Counted from the stretch's first letter, positions 48,198-59,732 are shown. The stretch: 64,000 nt of DNA from Hydra vulgaris (GCF_038396675.1 NC_088921.1:47725001-47789000); one strand, 5' to 3'. Notes: generated by a model not told the origin, from the letters alone. Numbers and translations: made by a program.

Positions 48198-49620
48198 ATT
48201 GCGAAAAACAAAAACAAGACAAAAACAAAAAATGGAAATTTTATTTATTTACATATACCAAATACACACAATAAGTTCTAAAACAGAGTCTTAAAAGACA
48301 ATAGTAAATGTATTAAAATACTAAATACATTATTTGTATATCTATTATAAAAATAAATGACATCATATTTTAATTTAATTAATAATATTTCAAAAATCGC
48401 AATGTATTAAAATTTAATATATTATATTAAAATGACGCAGGGAGTATTTTAGTATACATTGCAATTTTCAAAAACATTGTAGATTTTTTTTATAATTTAT
48501 AATTATAAAAAAAAATCTACAACTATAATATATAGTTTATATTTTGGTTTTGTATTATTCTATATAAAGATTCAAAATTAAATTAATGCCTAAACGTTGT
48601 ACGTCGATCGTTTGTTCTTTTTTTTTTTTTAATGGCTAATGATAGCTTTCATTTGTCAAGAATGGCAGTCAACGGCAAACTGAAAAAATCAATTGATATT
48701 AAATTAGATTTATATTTTTAGTTTTTTGATTGAGTGAATTAATTAAAATAGAAATTAGGGGTGTATACGAATACTACACCGGATCACAACGGACCACACC
48801 GGAGTCTGAAAACTATTTTAATTGAGCTTAAGGTGGTAGCAGGTGGTCATATAGTGCAATAAGGTCATATAGTGGTCATATAGTGGCAAAGTGGTCATAT
48901 AGTGTTATTTAGTTGCAAACTGGTCATGTAGTGCAAAGTTTACCCATATTAAAAATAGTAGTTTTTACAAATATTTTTTTGTCGTGTATGATTTCTAAAC
49001 AGATTATTTAAAAACTAACAAAAATTGATAAAATATACAACGTTTAATCAACTTTTATTAGTTTTTCTATAATATAACACATGTTTTTAGTCATGGATCA
49101 TGATTAGGCAAAATACAGTTAGAAGTAACGAAGAAGATATACAGATAACAAAAAAAAAACTACACTAGAGCAGTTAGAAAATCAGTTTTGTTAAATAAGT
49201 AGAGATTGTAAATATTCTTAAATGCTAAAGTAAAACAAGCTAAAAATAAAAATGTTTAAATTTGTTCTTTTTTACAAATTTACAAAAACTTTTTAAGTAT
49301 CAAATATAAAGTGATGTGTTTTATCTGGATTTCTATTTTACTATCTTTAAGAATCGGCCTCGTTTAAGCTCCTGTTATTGAAGATGTGCGTTCGTTTAGA
49401 GGCCATTTTTCTGATGAGGTTTTTTGTCTTGCCAGGGCACAACGGGAATTGTCATTTGTCTATCTGTTGACGTTGACAACTTCACTGACGATTTAAAACA
49501 AAAACATTTTGAACTGTCATGAATCCCTTGTGTATCATTCATTTCTTTTCAAGTATCAATAGTTATTCTGAGATTAACTCTTCATCTAATCCCAAGATAA
49601 GTTGACCTGTACAGCATTCT
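48198..49620. other. No gene; one hairpin and a GGTCATATAGTG cluster
   Basis: A hairpin of TGTAGATTTTTTTT and its complement lies near 48478-48522. A GC-richer patch at 48770-48830 (CACACCGGA words) precedes the short repeat at 48844. Segment 49330-49500 has unrecognised frames. Confidence 0.5.
48844..48932. repeat. GGTCATATAGTG repeated five times, irregular spacing
   Basis: Copies start at 48844, 48862, 48874, 48892 and 48921 (the last with one change). The irregular spacing (18, 12, 18, 29) resembles a cluster of subterminal binding-site-like repeats rather than slippage alone. No transposon ends were found around it. Confidence 0.8.
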
Positions 49621-50050
49621 CTAAAACGTATAGCAAGGTGCCCAAAAAAAATGTCCAAAAGTATCTAAATCTGAGTGACGATAAATAAAAATTGATCTAA
49701 TAAATGATGGACAGTCGCCAGATTTATCTTTTTGTCGACGTTGAAGGACAAGATTTTTGTATACGGATGGAGTCACGTACATATTCGCCAAACCATAAGT
49801 CATCATATGATAACACACTTCTAGAAATTCCATTAATGCAAAAAATTTTAATTTTGCTTATTTGCTTATCATTGTAAAGAATAACGCTTGGAATGCGTTG
49901 ATTGTCACAATCAAATTTTCTTACAAATTTACTAGATTGTACAATATTGAATACGGCTTCATACTCATTAGCAAAGTCTGTATTGATTGACACCCTGATT
50001 TGTTTTCTATCAGACGACTTTTGACGACGAATCAATTTAGAGTCCGGCAA
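49621..50050 (-). pseudogene. Transposase-like fragment, possibly MULE-related
   Basis: Minus strand: an N-terminal piece with VSINTDFANEYEAVFNIV and QRIPSVILYNDKQISKIK, then after a frameshift YVTPSVYKNLVLQRR, FIRSIFIYRHSD and FGHFF (about 49790-49640). The pattern YVTPxVYKN-x3-RR followed by a GPIFIHGHSD-like block is known to me from cnidarian transposon proteins. Placement in the MULE superfamily is a guess. There are no ends nearby. Confidence 0.45.
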
Positions 50051-50200
50051 GCATCCTCTATACTGAAAATAGATCTTCTAAACTGAAGTGAAGATCTAAG
50101 ATTATTATATACTTCATGGACAGTTTTATTTTCTAGCATATTACTTATGAAAACCGATGTACTCACTGGTGTTCGGACTAGGTTCAGATTCTTTTTTCGC

Positions 50201-50232
50201 GAAATATACAAAAATGATTTGTATATTTCGAT
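50201..50232. repeat. Hairpin CGAAATATACAAA / TTTGTATATTTCG
   Basis: Perfect 13-base arms around a five-base loop. Confidence 0.85.
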
Positions 50233-50330
50233 AAAATGATTTATTCGGTGATGTATTTGTATACACCAAGAAATTAGGTTTTACAATATTAGGAATGTTA
50301 AATGGAGACTTAATCACCATGATCGGTTGA

Positions 50331-50334
<4 letters not shown>

Positions 50335-50371
<37 letters not shown>
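50335..50371. repeat. (TA)n microsatellite
   Basis: About 18 TA units just before the mariner remnant begins. Confidence 0.95.
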
Positions 50372-50376
<5 letters not shown>

Positions 50377-51391
50377 CTTCAGTATATATGTTGGTCGTTA
50401 CATAATTAGTTTTTTTGTGGTTGGGTGTAGTTTTGTTACTTCTCGTTAGTTTTTGCAATGTCGAGTAAAGAGTCTGAAAATCGATATAAAATTTTGAAAT
50501 TTTACATAGAAAGTCCATCGTTCTCATATTCTATGATTTCAAAAATTGTAAAGTTCCAAAATCAACTGTTGGAATTGTTATAAAAAGTTATAAAGGAAAA
50601 CAAAACCATAAAAAGAAAATCGGGAAGTGGTGGAAAATCAAAATTTATTTCCAAAAGGAAGGCAAAATCAATAGTTGACTTAATTCTTCTAAATCCGACT
50701 CAGTCACAACAATATTTAGCTTTAAAGTTTAAATGCAGTAAATCTTTCATTCAAAGAGTATTCAAAAAGGAAAACTTGAAAGCATATTACAAGAAAAAAA
50801 TACCAAAAAAGGTCGCTTGATGGAGAAATCAAGCCAATTGGACGAGCTAAAAATATGCTTCAACTAATTTACGAAAAAAAATTTTAGAAGACGAGGTTAC
50901 TTTTTTACTTACTATAAAAAAGATCAATCATTGCTTCCAGCTAATCAACACTATTATTACTCAAAACGTTATAAAGCTTCTGACAAATTTAAGTACATTT
51001 GAGTTAAAAAAATTTGCTCCCAAGTTCCTTGTATGCACACCCATGCTGAACCTGATTATAGTTTGATGGAATGACATAGGGTTGTGTCATACTTTTTTAA
51101 AATTGTTAGAACTATGTCATTCAGGAAAAGTTAGTGTGAAAAACCATAAAACTAATCTTTAAAAAATATTTAAGTTTATACAGGGTGCTAAATAGGTCCA
51201 GGACTTGGGCGTCCCTCTGACCGATCTTAAGATCCACTACAGGGGTGTATGCAATCGTTGTACATTTTGTCAGTAAATATGACTAATCGTTATATGCCCT
51301 CCTTAGATATATTTATTAAAAATTAAAAACAGAAAATATTTATTAAACATTAAATAAATGTTTTTCATTGAAACTAACCACTGCATTTTTT

Positions 51392-53926
51392 TAGTGACCC
51401 TCAAGGGAATTTCGTTGATCAATTCCCGTTCCCGTTCCCGTTTGTTTTTTTCGAGAAATTTCCGAGAACTTTTTTTAAATGCAAATATGTAGATTATCAT
51501 TTTTTAAAGGTATATTTAAAGTTTATAGTTGTAATTGCGGGTATAATTAAAGTTTAAAACTTTTTTTATACCTGGAAATACACTTAACAGGTGTTAAAAA
51601 AGTTTTAATCTTTAAATATACCTGCAATTCTATGTATCAAAATGAATCTTCATAAATTTTACTCTAAAGTCTACCTGAAGTTGGTGGTGCATTGCAATAT
51701 AAAAACGCGTAAAATTAATTAGTAATTAGTTATTCAATATTTTTTAAAGTGCAAAGTGGATTGTGCAAGTTTTTTTAAAAGAAAGTGAAAAAGTTATTTT
51801 CGATAAATTATCAAAGGTATAAATATAGTACATATTATGTTATTTCTATTTCTAAATTTTTTTCTTTTTTTTTATTTCTTTTCTTTTTTTTTCATTTCTT
51901 TTTTCTTCATATCTTATTTTTTAATTTTAAATAGCATGTCTTTTGTGTGGAAGCACTTCAAAAGGGTAACGGGCAACAAATATAAATCACGCTGTGACGT
52001 AGACTTGAGCAATCGAAAGTGTAGTGCTGTTCTCAATTGTGCTGGAGGTTCAACGAAGGTTTTGATAGAACATCTAAAGCGTGTTCATCAGATACTTGAT
52101 CCATTGAAATCTGGACCAACAACTAGCAACCAAGCTCAACCAAGCACAAGCAGCACTGACAATCCTCCAGTAAAGAGGCATAAGCTGATGACAGATTTTA
52201 CTAGAGCATCGTTTGAGGAAATCATTTCTAAAAAAGTTGCTTTAAATGGAATGAACTTCGAACAAATTGTCAACTCAGATATAATAGCAGAGCATGTGAA
52301 AGAGAAGTTTCCAACGAAAAACTTCCCAAAGAATGGATCTGGTGTTGCAAAGATTGTTCGAGGTTTTCATGAAGACATCAAGGCTAAAATAAAATCGTGG
52401 ATTCAAACTCATCTAACTGAAGGACATTTCTTTTCAACAACCCTTGATGAATGGACTTCTACTGCAGGGCGATGTTTCTTGAACATTAATCTTCATTATT
52501 TTGAAAATGGTGTTGATAAAGAAATCAATTTGGGCATGGTTACAATTTATGGAAGTGCAACTGCTCTTAACATCAAAAAACTAGTAAGTTGATATAATAA
52601 TCTTTTTCTTTTTTTAGGTTTCTAATTATTTTATTTTATAATTAACAGTTCGAAGCAAGATTGATGGAATTTGGCTTGGATCCAGAGAAATACATTGTTG
52701 GCACTTCTGGTGATGGTGTGAGCGCTATGGTATCATTTGGTTCTATGATCGCATCAGATTACGTCCAGTGCAGCGATCGTGAAATTCATCTGGGTGTTAC
52801 TAAAGTTCTTTATCTAAAGAAACAGTCAGCAGATGCTCCAGTGGATAACGACAACGATGATGTCTTTTTCGTTGAGCGTAGAAATGAAGATGAACCTGAT
52901 GAAGATGTACCTGATGCCGGCGAGGACAAAGAATCAGACGATGAAGAGAAGGCCGATTTACTTCAAATGGTTTTTGCTTATCAATCAACGATCACCAAAT
53001 TGAGAAAAATTGTGACCTCTTCCATTGATCATTGGTCAAAAATAAAATTCTTCAAAAATTCGTTAAGAGGATGAACAACGGGAGAGAACATAAGCTGAAG
53101 TTAGATTCAAAGACTCGTTGGAGCACCCTTCATGATGCTTGCGAAAGGTTTTTGAAGTTACCTGTGAAGGAAGCTCTGAACTACAGGGAGATTAAGAAAA
53201 CCTACTTATGGGCAGATATCGACTCAAAAAGATTGGAGGAGCTGGTAGAAGTTCTGAGTCCAGCGAAGTTGGCAATTCAATTCTTGTCAAAGAAATCAGT
53301 AAATCTCATCGATTGCAACACAACTATCAAAAGTTGCTGTGAAACTGATGGAAAGACTCTTCAGTACTGAAAATGATGATTGTGTGGAACACCCTGAACA
53401 GCAAGAAGAACCATCAGCATCAACATCACAGCAGGTTCAAAGAAGTTTAGCTGAGCAACTGACACTTGCCTTGAAAGCTTCAAGAGAGGTCACCAACAAG
53501 CAGGCGGGCAAAGTTATTGACTACAAAAAGGAGATGCAGATGTATGCAAAGACAAAAGTACGCTCACCAACTCTGGATAGACTTTTCGAGGGACTGAAAA
53601 TACAAGTAACATCAGTAGCTGCAGAACGTCGTTTTTCGGAAGCAAATATTCTTGTGAGCAAAGTTCGCAACCGTCTTTGTGATGAGAACATCGATGCTAT
53701 TTCTTTTCTTAAATGTTATTTCTGAAATAAATTAATAAAGTAGATTTAAACATAAATTTTGAGTTCTTTGTTTTGTTTTTTGTATTTTTTGATTAAAAAT
53801 TTTTCAGGTTTTAGAAAGAAAAAAAATATTTCAAAGCTCATTCTCGGTAACGGTAATTCCCGGAAATGAGCTTTTTCATTCCCGATATTCCCGAAATTGA
53901 AATTCCCGGGAATTTGAGAATCATTA
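51392..53926 (+). mobile_element. BED-type hAT with CCCG-rich ends, nested inside the CAC-ended element
   Basis: The left end TAGTGACCCTCAAGGGAATT and the inverted right end TAATGATTCTCAAATTCCCG match as degenerate hAT TIRs. Both sides carry TTCCCG/CGGGAA repeats (51418-51445 and 53845-53905). The 8-bp flanks CATTTTTT and CTTTTTTT differ at one base. It is the best-preserved hAT gene in the window and probably the youngest insertion of the nest. Confidence 0.85.
51936..53725 (+). pseudogene. hAT transposase, nearly intact, two exons and two frameshifts
   Basis: Exon 1 (51936-52583) starts MSFVWKHFKRV; the upstream open frame is a poly-T artefact. It has a BED-like finger (CSAVLNCAGGSTKVLIEHLKRVH, positions spread over residues 29-51) lacking a standard C-x2-C, then FSTTLDEWTS with the first catalytic Asp. 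The donor CTA|GTAAGT and acceptor AACAG keep phase 0 into exon 2 (52649 on): VGTSGDGVSAM (second Asp), IHLGVTKVLYLKK, an acidic insertion-domain region, then after a one-base shift near 53037 KTRWSTLHDACERFL. After another near 53335 come SVAAERRFSEANI (Glu) and LKCYF, stop. All three DDE residues are visible. Confidence 0.87.
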
Positions 53927-54416
53927 CTTTTTTTAAATACTTTGCGTACTTTTGATGGTTATCAAACATTTTGAAACGTTCCCATGCTTCCTTTAGAAAT
54001 GAGTAGTGAGCAGCTTCCCCTGCTGATTCACTAAAAAAAACAATCAATTGTCCTTATCTTTACAAAAAGGACCTACATGTTGAAATATGATGTGTAACTT
54101 CACAGTAACTGTCATTTTATTATCTTTCACCAAGGTTGAATGATAAATTTTAAACAACCTGATGTCTTTTTCAAATGTTGGCCTTAAATTTATACCAAAA
54201 CAAGAGTGAACAAGGTTATCCAGAAGTCTGAATGCTTCAGCCAATGGTTTTAATAGGACTGGAAACAAATTATAGTAGTTTACCCAATTTTTTAATATTT
54301 TTCGGCAACCATTAGCATTATATGATCCATTTCTTATTGATTTTTAAATACTTATATCATTTTCTATCTTTTTTAATAGTATCTAATTCTATCTAGTTTA
54401 ATCTTTTTAAATAGTA

Positions 54417-54506
54417 TTGGATCAGCTAAATTGTTTATTTTTTTAAAGATATAATTCGGGGCAACGAACTATATCTTTAAAACAATAAACAATTTAGCTG
54501 ATCCAA
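54417..54506. repeat. Inverted duplication, 37-bp arms, inside the CAC-ended element's gene
   Basis: TTGGATCAGCTAAATTGTTT at 54417 is the complement of the segment ending at 54506, with a 16-base spacer. The right arm is ordinary coding sequence (LIGSA) of the minus-strand transposase; the left arm looks like a local inverted copy. Confidence 0.85.
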
Positions 54507-56038
54507 TCAAATGAAGTTCTGGAGGCGAAAGATGATTAACAACTAGGTCATCATCATTTCCAATTGAAAGAACTTCATCTATACAGTTAAAATATTCTTT
54601 TGCTCTAATTTTCTTTGATCCGCTTGATTTACACAATTTACTGCTTAGTCTTAGTGACCGAAGTGTTCGTAGCTCAGTGCAATCATTTTTAAAAACCTCT
54701 GTTCCATGTACAAATATAACACGGACGAGTTGCTATGGAACTTGGAGACATACCACACATGACTTGATAGAGTTTGATATCTGCCACACAAATAAAGCAT
54801 ATTTTATCCAAACAGAGTTTGTTAAGCAGAATTTTAACATTATGATTTGTCTCCGGTACATCTGGTACTAGTGGTATAATAAATAATGCTTTCACAAATC
54901 CTTTCTTGAAATTTGATGATTTAATTTCTCCGTATTTTCTCCTTTTGTTTTTAAATGTTTCGCTAGGATTTGATACAACATTTAAACAAAGCTAAATAAC
55001 TTATAACAAATTACACTTGCAAAATTTTTAATTAGAAACAAAAGTGACACATTATTAAATCAAATTACCTTCAGAAATCCTCATCCTCCATCGATGGAAA
55101 TTTTTATAGACAGGTTTTAAGGATAGGCTCTATTATTTGCAACAGAAACTCATTGATATTTGTTGTTCTGATAAATGGGTTCAGTTTAAACAAAAAATTT
55201 TCCTCTAGAGATTTAATATTAAAAAGTTCAAAATCCTCAACAAAGCAATCATCAAGTTACTGGTCAAGTTGCTCTTCTGCTAACCCTGATTATACAATTT
55301 TTCTGTTTTGTGTTTTGAATCGTAATTCTTTTGCTAGCTTTAGAATTTTTAAGTTACTTAATTCTAAAGTTGATTGTATGTCAATCATACTGTTTATAGA
55401 CAGTTGTTGTATATCACTAGTATCATCAATGTTTCTTTTAAGTGTAAAACTAACTTTTTTACCACCGGTGGCAGGTACTGCATTGTCTATTTTGTCTTTT
55501 ATTATAGCATACGCTATTTACTCAATTGTCTTGACATCATTTACAAGCTTTTGCATTACATTACATTTAAGTACAGCTAAAGAACATTTGTGGCTAATTC
55601 CTTTGCTAATAATTGAAAAGCAAGTTTGATAAGATAGACTATTTACTGAAAGCTGTGCATTACATTTACGTCCCTTTTTTAATTTTTTAGGTATTTCTTG
55701 AGAAGTATTTCTTTACATACAAAAACACTTCTAGTTTGAACTGGTATTTCCATATTGTTCCACTTTACATGTAAAAAAGGCTCTATTCCTTTTCTTATAC
55801 TGCTTTTGCAAGATTCACAAATAGCTTTAGGGCAGAATAAACTTTTAATGTTGTATTTAAAATTCACTAAATTTTTAATCCAGGGTATATTAATATTGTT
55901 AGGTTTATTTGTTTTTTTGGAATAGTATAAACACACTTTTCCTCTGTTTTCTTTATGAGCACAGGTCGGTTTAGATAAACTCATTCTATCTAGAAAAATA
56001 AAATAATTTAAAAACACAGAGATAACACAGTTTATATT

Positions 56039-56143
56039 TTACATGAAATATACGGATTATATTTATATAATCCGTATATTTCATGTAAAATATAAATAGT
56101 TATTGTATGCTATACGGATATAACATACAATAACTATTTAAAA
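56039..56143. repeat. Two adjacent hairpins
   Basis: The first is ACATGAAATATACGGATTATA with its exact complement (56039-56086). The second is AATAGTTATTGTATG with its complement around a 14-base loop (56096-56140). Both lie just upstream of the start codon of the CAC-ended element's transposase (minus strand), within about 160 bases. Confidence 0.88.
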
Positions 56144-57288
56144 AATGTTTCAAACATTCTATACAAGTATGCAAATATAACATAATATATTACAAATATA
56201 AACGCTGACTATTGTAGTATATAGGTTCCTTATTAAATGCCATTTAATATTACTTACAAGCTTTGCTAATTATACTTCAGTTTTAAAAATTAAAACAAAT
56301 AAAATGAAAATACGCACAATTAAGAAGTTTGGTTACACCTGTGGTCTGATTTGTATAAAAGTATTGTTAAGTATAAAACTACTGTTACGTATAAAACTCA
56401 TTCTAAGTATGAAACTATTGTACAATATTTGTATTTTTTTTGTATTTTTTTCAATGTAAACATATTTGACTATATTAATAAAGTGATTTTTGGTATTTTA
56501 TTTTTGTTGTTTCAGAATTATTAAGTAAAATATATTATTCATTATTTATAAACTTTTTTATAAAGTTTAATAATGATTATATACAAAGGGGTCAAAATAG
56601 GTGATGAAAATGGTGCCTTTTGGGTTGTTTTTAAGGCTCTCTAGAGGGGGCAATTTATAACTAGTTATATTATTTAAAAAAAAATAAAACAGTTGTTTGC
56701 CCCTCTTGGATGGATCTCATGATTACCCAGAAGGGTACCTAAGTCCGGGACCCGTTTTGACCCCTGTTTAAATCCAAATATTTTTAAAAGATTAGTTTAA
56801 TGATTTTTTTCACTAACTTTTCCTGAATAGTATGGTTCCAACAATTCCAAAAAGGTATGACACAACCCTATGTCATTTCATCAAACTAAAATCTCGTTCA
56901 GCATGGGTGTGTATGGTAGGCTATTTGCAGTTGTGGTTTTAAAAGCTCCTCCTTTTATTACAAATCAATCTTTGACATCGGATCTGTGATTGAATGCTTA
57001 AAAAAAAAAGACTTCTTTCTCTAATTAAAAAGCACAAATAACCTTATTTTCAATTTTGTTCTAAAGGATGCTAGTCCACCAAATTGTCCTGAGCAACGAG
57101 TAATCGAATCTTAACGGACAATTGCGAAAGGAATATTGAGAAAAAGAGGCAAATGTGCAAATAGTGTTAAAATATTTTATGGTTTATTGATTAATGCTAC
57201 AAAAAAAGTGACACTAAGTAAAATTGTAGAGATGATGGCTACTTTAAAAAAAGTTAAGTTACTTGCACGTTGTAAAGTTATGTGTTAA

Positions 57289-58506
57289 TTTTTTTGTTGA
57301 AATAAAAAATAGTTATATAAACATCATTAAATATGTAAGCATCATTATAAAAAAATTATTACAATTGGTTAAGTGGTTTTTGAAAAAACTTAATTTAAAA
57401 GCGTCCAAATTAGCTTACTTTTTTTTTTAAGTTTATTTTGTTAATTTTTTTTTGGTTTAGTTTTCTTGTATTTTTGGTTGTTTATATATATTCCTATGAA
57501 TTAAGACCATTATGTAATTAAAAGGCTTTGTTCCAGCACCAAACATCGCAATTTTTTGCAAAGCATCCTTATTTGACATAAGTTTGTTTGAAGTTTGCTC
57601 CGTGTCTGAAATTTAGCTATCTTTAAAAAAGCGCTGAATCCCCAATAGTGACAAATTTAGCAGGAGATGCACTACTATAAGTGCAGTCAAAACCACTTGA
57701 AGTTGAAGTAGTATCTAATAAAAAAGTAGCGGTAGTTGCATGGCTAGCAAGATAATTCATTCAAAATTTTACAAATTCCGTGTTTTATAATCTATATAAA
57801 GAAGGCAAGGACGAGAAGAAGACAGATTTGTTTTATCACCAAATCTGATAAAATAATTAAAAAAAAGTCTTTCGTAAATACGAGTTAAATAGGAAGTTTT
57901 AACTCTTTCAGCACCACAGTAAATTCTCGAATAACCGGCAGAACAAAAAACATGAAAAATTATATATCAATCTGTTTATATAAACTACAATTACTTATCA
58001 TATATTACATTTGTATACACATGTAACATATCGTTAGAAAGATAAAAAAAGTTTCTATAAAGATTAATAATCAGATTTTCAAAATATTATTTTTTTATAA
58101 AAGTTATTAAAAAATCTTAAACTGAAATATTGAACAACAGTAAAAAAACAAAACTTTTTTTTTTCATTCATAAACCTCAAAACCTTAAATGCATACATAT
58201 AAACATACAAATTAAAACATAATAAGAAAAACTGTATTATCTTTCTCAAGCCAATTTATAATATTTTTGACAGCAACCTCATTTGACATTCGGTTTCGAA
58301 TTGGATAACTTTTTTTAATGTCGAACTTGCCATTTAAAAATCCTTGTAAAAAAATCAATAAATTTTGAAAGCAAAGCTCCTTTAAAAGTAAAACTAATCA
58401 AATTAGGTTATTTATTAAACATAAACATGAATCAGTAGAAATGCTCACCTAGCTTGAATCTAAAAATGGTTTTAATGATTGTTTTTCTAAAAGCCGTTAC
58501 CACCGG
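57289..58506. other. No gene recognised
   Basis: Minus-strand frames at 57550-57760 and 58250-58380 look weakly protein-like but match no family I know. The right end of the mariner element could not be placed. Confidence 0.45.
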
Positions 58507-58546
58507 CTACAGCTCCCCCCCCCCCCCCACACACACACACACACGC
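58507..58546. repeat. Poly-C followed by (CA)n
   Basis: About 14 C then about nine CA units, directly against the left arm of the foldback element. Confidence 0.95.
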
Positions 58547-58831
58547 GTCTACGGCGATATATTTAATATATATTTATTACGCCGGGTGAATAAGAATGAG
58601 CAACTGCTTTTACTCAGTAATTGGTCAGCTTTTCTCGAATAAAAACTTTAGCAATTTTCCTTAAGTTTCTACTTACGTAAAGCTGAGCAAATTGCTTGAC
58701 TTTACGTGAATAAAAATTTGAGCAAAACTGCTGAAGTTTCACGTAAAGCTGACCAATTACTGAGTAAAAGCAATCGCTCATTTTTATTCACCCGGCCCAA
58801 TAAATATATATTGAATATATCGCTGTAGACG
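58543..58831. mobile_element. Foldback MITE, ~290 bp, ~90-bp arms
   Basis: The left arm (58543-58632) has CGTCTACGGCGATATATTTA, GGGTGAATAA and TTTTACTCAGTAATTGGTCA. The right arm (58745-58831) is its reverse complement with a few changes. The interior also has shorter inverted words (AGCTGAGCAAATTGCTTGAC). Confidence 0.88.
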
Positions 58832-58839
58832 TGTGTGTT

Positions 58840-59214
58840 TTTTTCTTATTTATATATAAGTAATAAAAATATTTGAACTTATTTTATTAGTTAATATTAC
58901 TAGATTTTATTTATAACTAATAAAAATATTACGTTAAATATTAGTTTATATTACTAGTTTTTATCTATAACTAACAAAAATATTAGTAATAACTGACTTT
59001 TTTTCTTTTAAAATATCGCAAAACGCTTAAAAAAATAACGACAAAAAATCTAACAATTTTTAACAATGTTACCATTTTAACTCACAGGAGGCTTTTCAAT
59101 AACAAAAAATTTCAAATCCAATTACAAATTTTTCCGAGACGAGGGTTAATCATTCAAAAAATAAATATATATGTAAAGATGGTAAAAATAACTGTTACAT
59201 ACTCACATTCAGGA
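58840..59214. other. Spacer between two foldback elements
   Basis: AT-rich; a ~55-base segment with TTAATATTACTAGATTTTAT is repeated near 58890 and 58945 (TTATATTACTAGTTTTTATC). No coding. Confidence 0.5.
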
Positions 59215-59628
59215 CAGGATTAAAAAGTCTGTTTTTTCAAAAGGAATGTCCTTTGTAAACTAAATTTGAAATAAAAACTAAAGAGAAACTAAAAATGTTC
59301 AGATAAGGCAAATAATATCTTACATGCTATCTATAAACACCTATTTAGTTTCAGGTAAAGAAAATGTACGCGGAATATTAAATTTTTTGTTATAATCATT
59401 GAAACTTGTGTCACAGAAGGAACCTATTGTACATTTCGTGGCACAAGTTCCTTATAACAAAAAGTATAGAATTTTACTAACAACGTCTTTACTCAAAATT
59501 AAATAGATATTTAAAGATAGTACATAAAGAATTATTGCCCCCTTCAAAATGTTTATAGTTTTTTTCGAATTTCCAATTTAGTTTACTAAGGTCAATCTGT
59601 TTGAAAAAAAGACTTTTTAATCCTGCCT
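59215..59628. mobile_element. Foldback MITE, ~415 bp, ~195-bp arms
   Basis: The left arm (59215-59414: CAGGATTAAAAAGTCTGTTT, GTAAACTAAATT, TTTGTTATAA, AACTTGTGTCAC) and the right arm (59438-59628) are reverse complements with scattered changes. The loop is about 23 bases. No coding potential. Confidence 0.88.
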
Positions 59629-59732
59629 ACGCGTACGTAAAGTAAGTTACATATTCGCGTTATTCACGTACTCGTTAGTTACATATTCTCATTGTATAAG
59701 TATGTAAACGTCACGTATGTAATATAATTTAA

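Larger units (their letters stand above)
51343..55984 (-). pseudogene. Transposase of the CAC-ended element, split by a hAT near its C-terminus
   Basis: Minus strand from Met 55984: a Cys-rich N-terminus (CAHKENRGKVCLYY, FCPKAICESCKSSIRKGIEPF, HVKWNNMEIPVQTRS), then CFSIISKGISHKC, GGKKVSFTLKRN (about 55465), LIPLVPDVPETNHNVKILLNK and DIKLYQVMCGMSPSS ... RPCYICTWNRG (54880-54690), resembling a catalytic-domain segment with a C-x2-C insertion. Next come SPPELHLIGSA (about 54535-54500) and ESAGEAAHYSFLKEAWERF ... YAKYLKK (54025-53930). The last codons continue across the hAT at 51391 as VVSFNEKHLFNV and stop near 51343. Several stops and shifts make it dead. Confidence 0.72.
51036..56911 (-). 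mobile_element. CAC-ended transposon with ~200-bp TIRs (Chapaev/CMC-like), inserted in mariner
   Basis: The left end CACACCCATGCTGAACCTGA and the inverted right end CACACCCATGCTGAACGAGA begin TIRs that stay similar for about 200 bases (GGAATGACATAGGGTTGTGT, CAGGAAAAGTTAGTG). TATG flanks both ends (51032-51035 and 56912-56915). CAC termini with a 4-bp duplication and a Cys-rich transposase fit the Chapaev branch of the CMC group; this superfamily call is inference. Without the inserted hAT it is about 3.3 kb. Confidence 0.83.
50458..57288 (+). pseudogene. Tc1/mariner transposase, split by a 5.9-kb insertion
   Basis: The N-terminal part (50458-51035) has MSSKESENRYKILKFYIE, an HTH (STVGIV), GSGGKSKFISKRKAKSIVDL, SKSFIQRVFKKENLKAYYKK and EDEVTF with the first catalytic Asp, ending KFAPKFLV. 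The C-terminal part resumes after the insertion at 56916: AICSCGFK-like, FITNQSL, LLSLIKKHK, then PPNCPEQRVIES (third acidic residue) and KIVEMMATLKKVK, stop at 57288. Joining the flanks at the shared TATG makes VW followed by TAG, then AICSCG, exactly the family order (usual codon Gln). Frameshifts are present; the second catalytic Asp region is eroded. Confidence 0.85.

Noticed and set aside
51837-51935. N-terminal extension of the hAT transposase with a membrane-like Phe-rich stretch
   Set aside because: Poly-T/CTTTT low complexity before the natural Met of a BED-type protein.
55153-55629. Plus-strand 158-codon frame resembling a hydrophobic protein
   Set aside because: Antisense to the minus-strand transposase of the CAC-ended element, whose motifs are recognisable.
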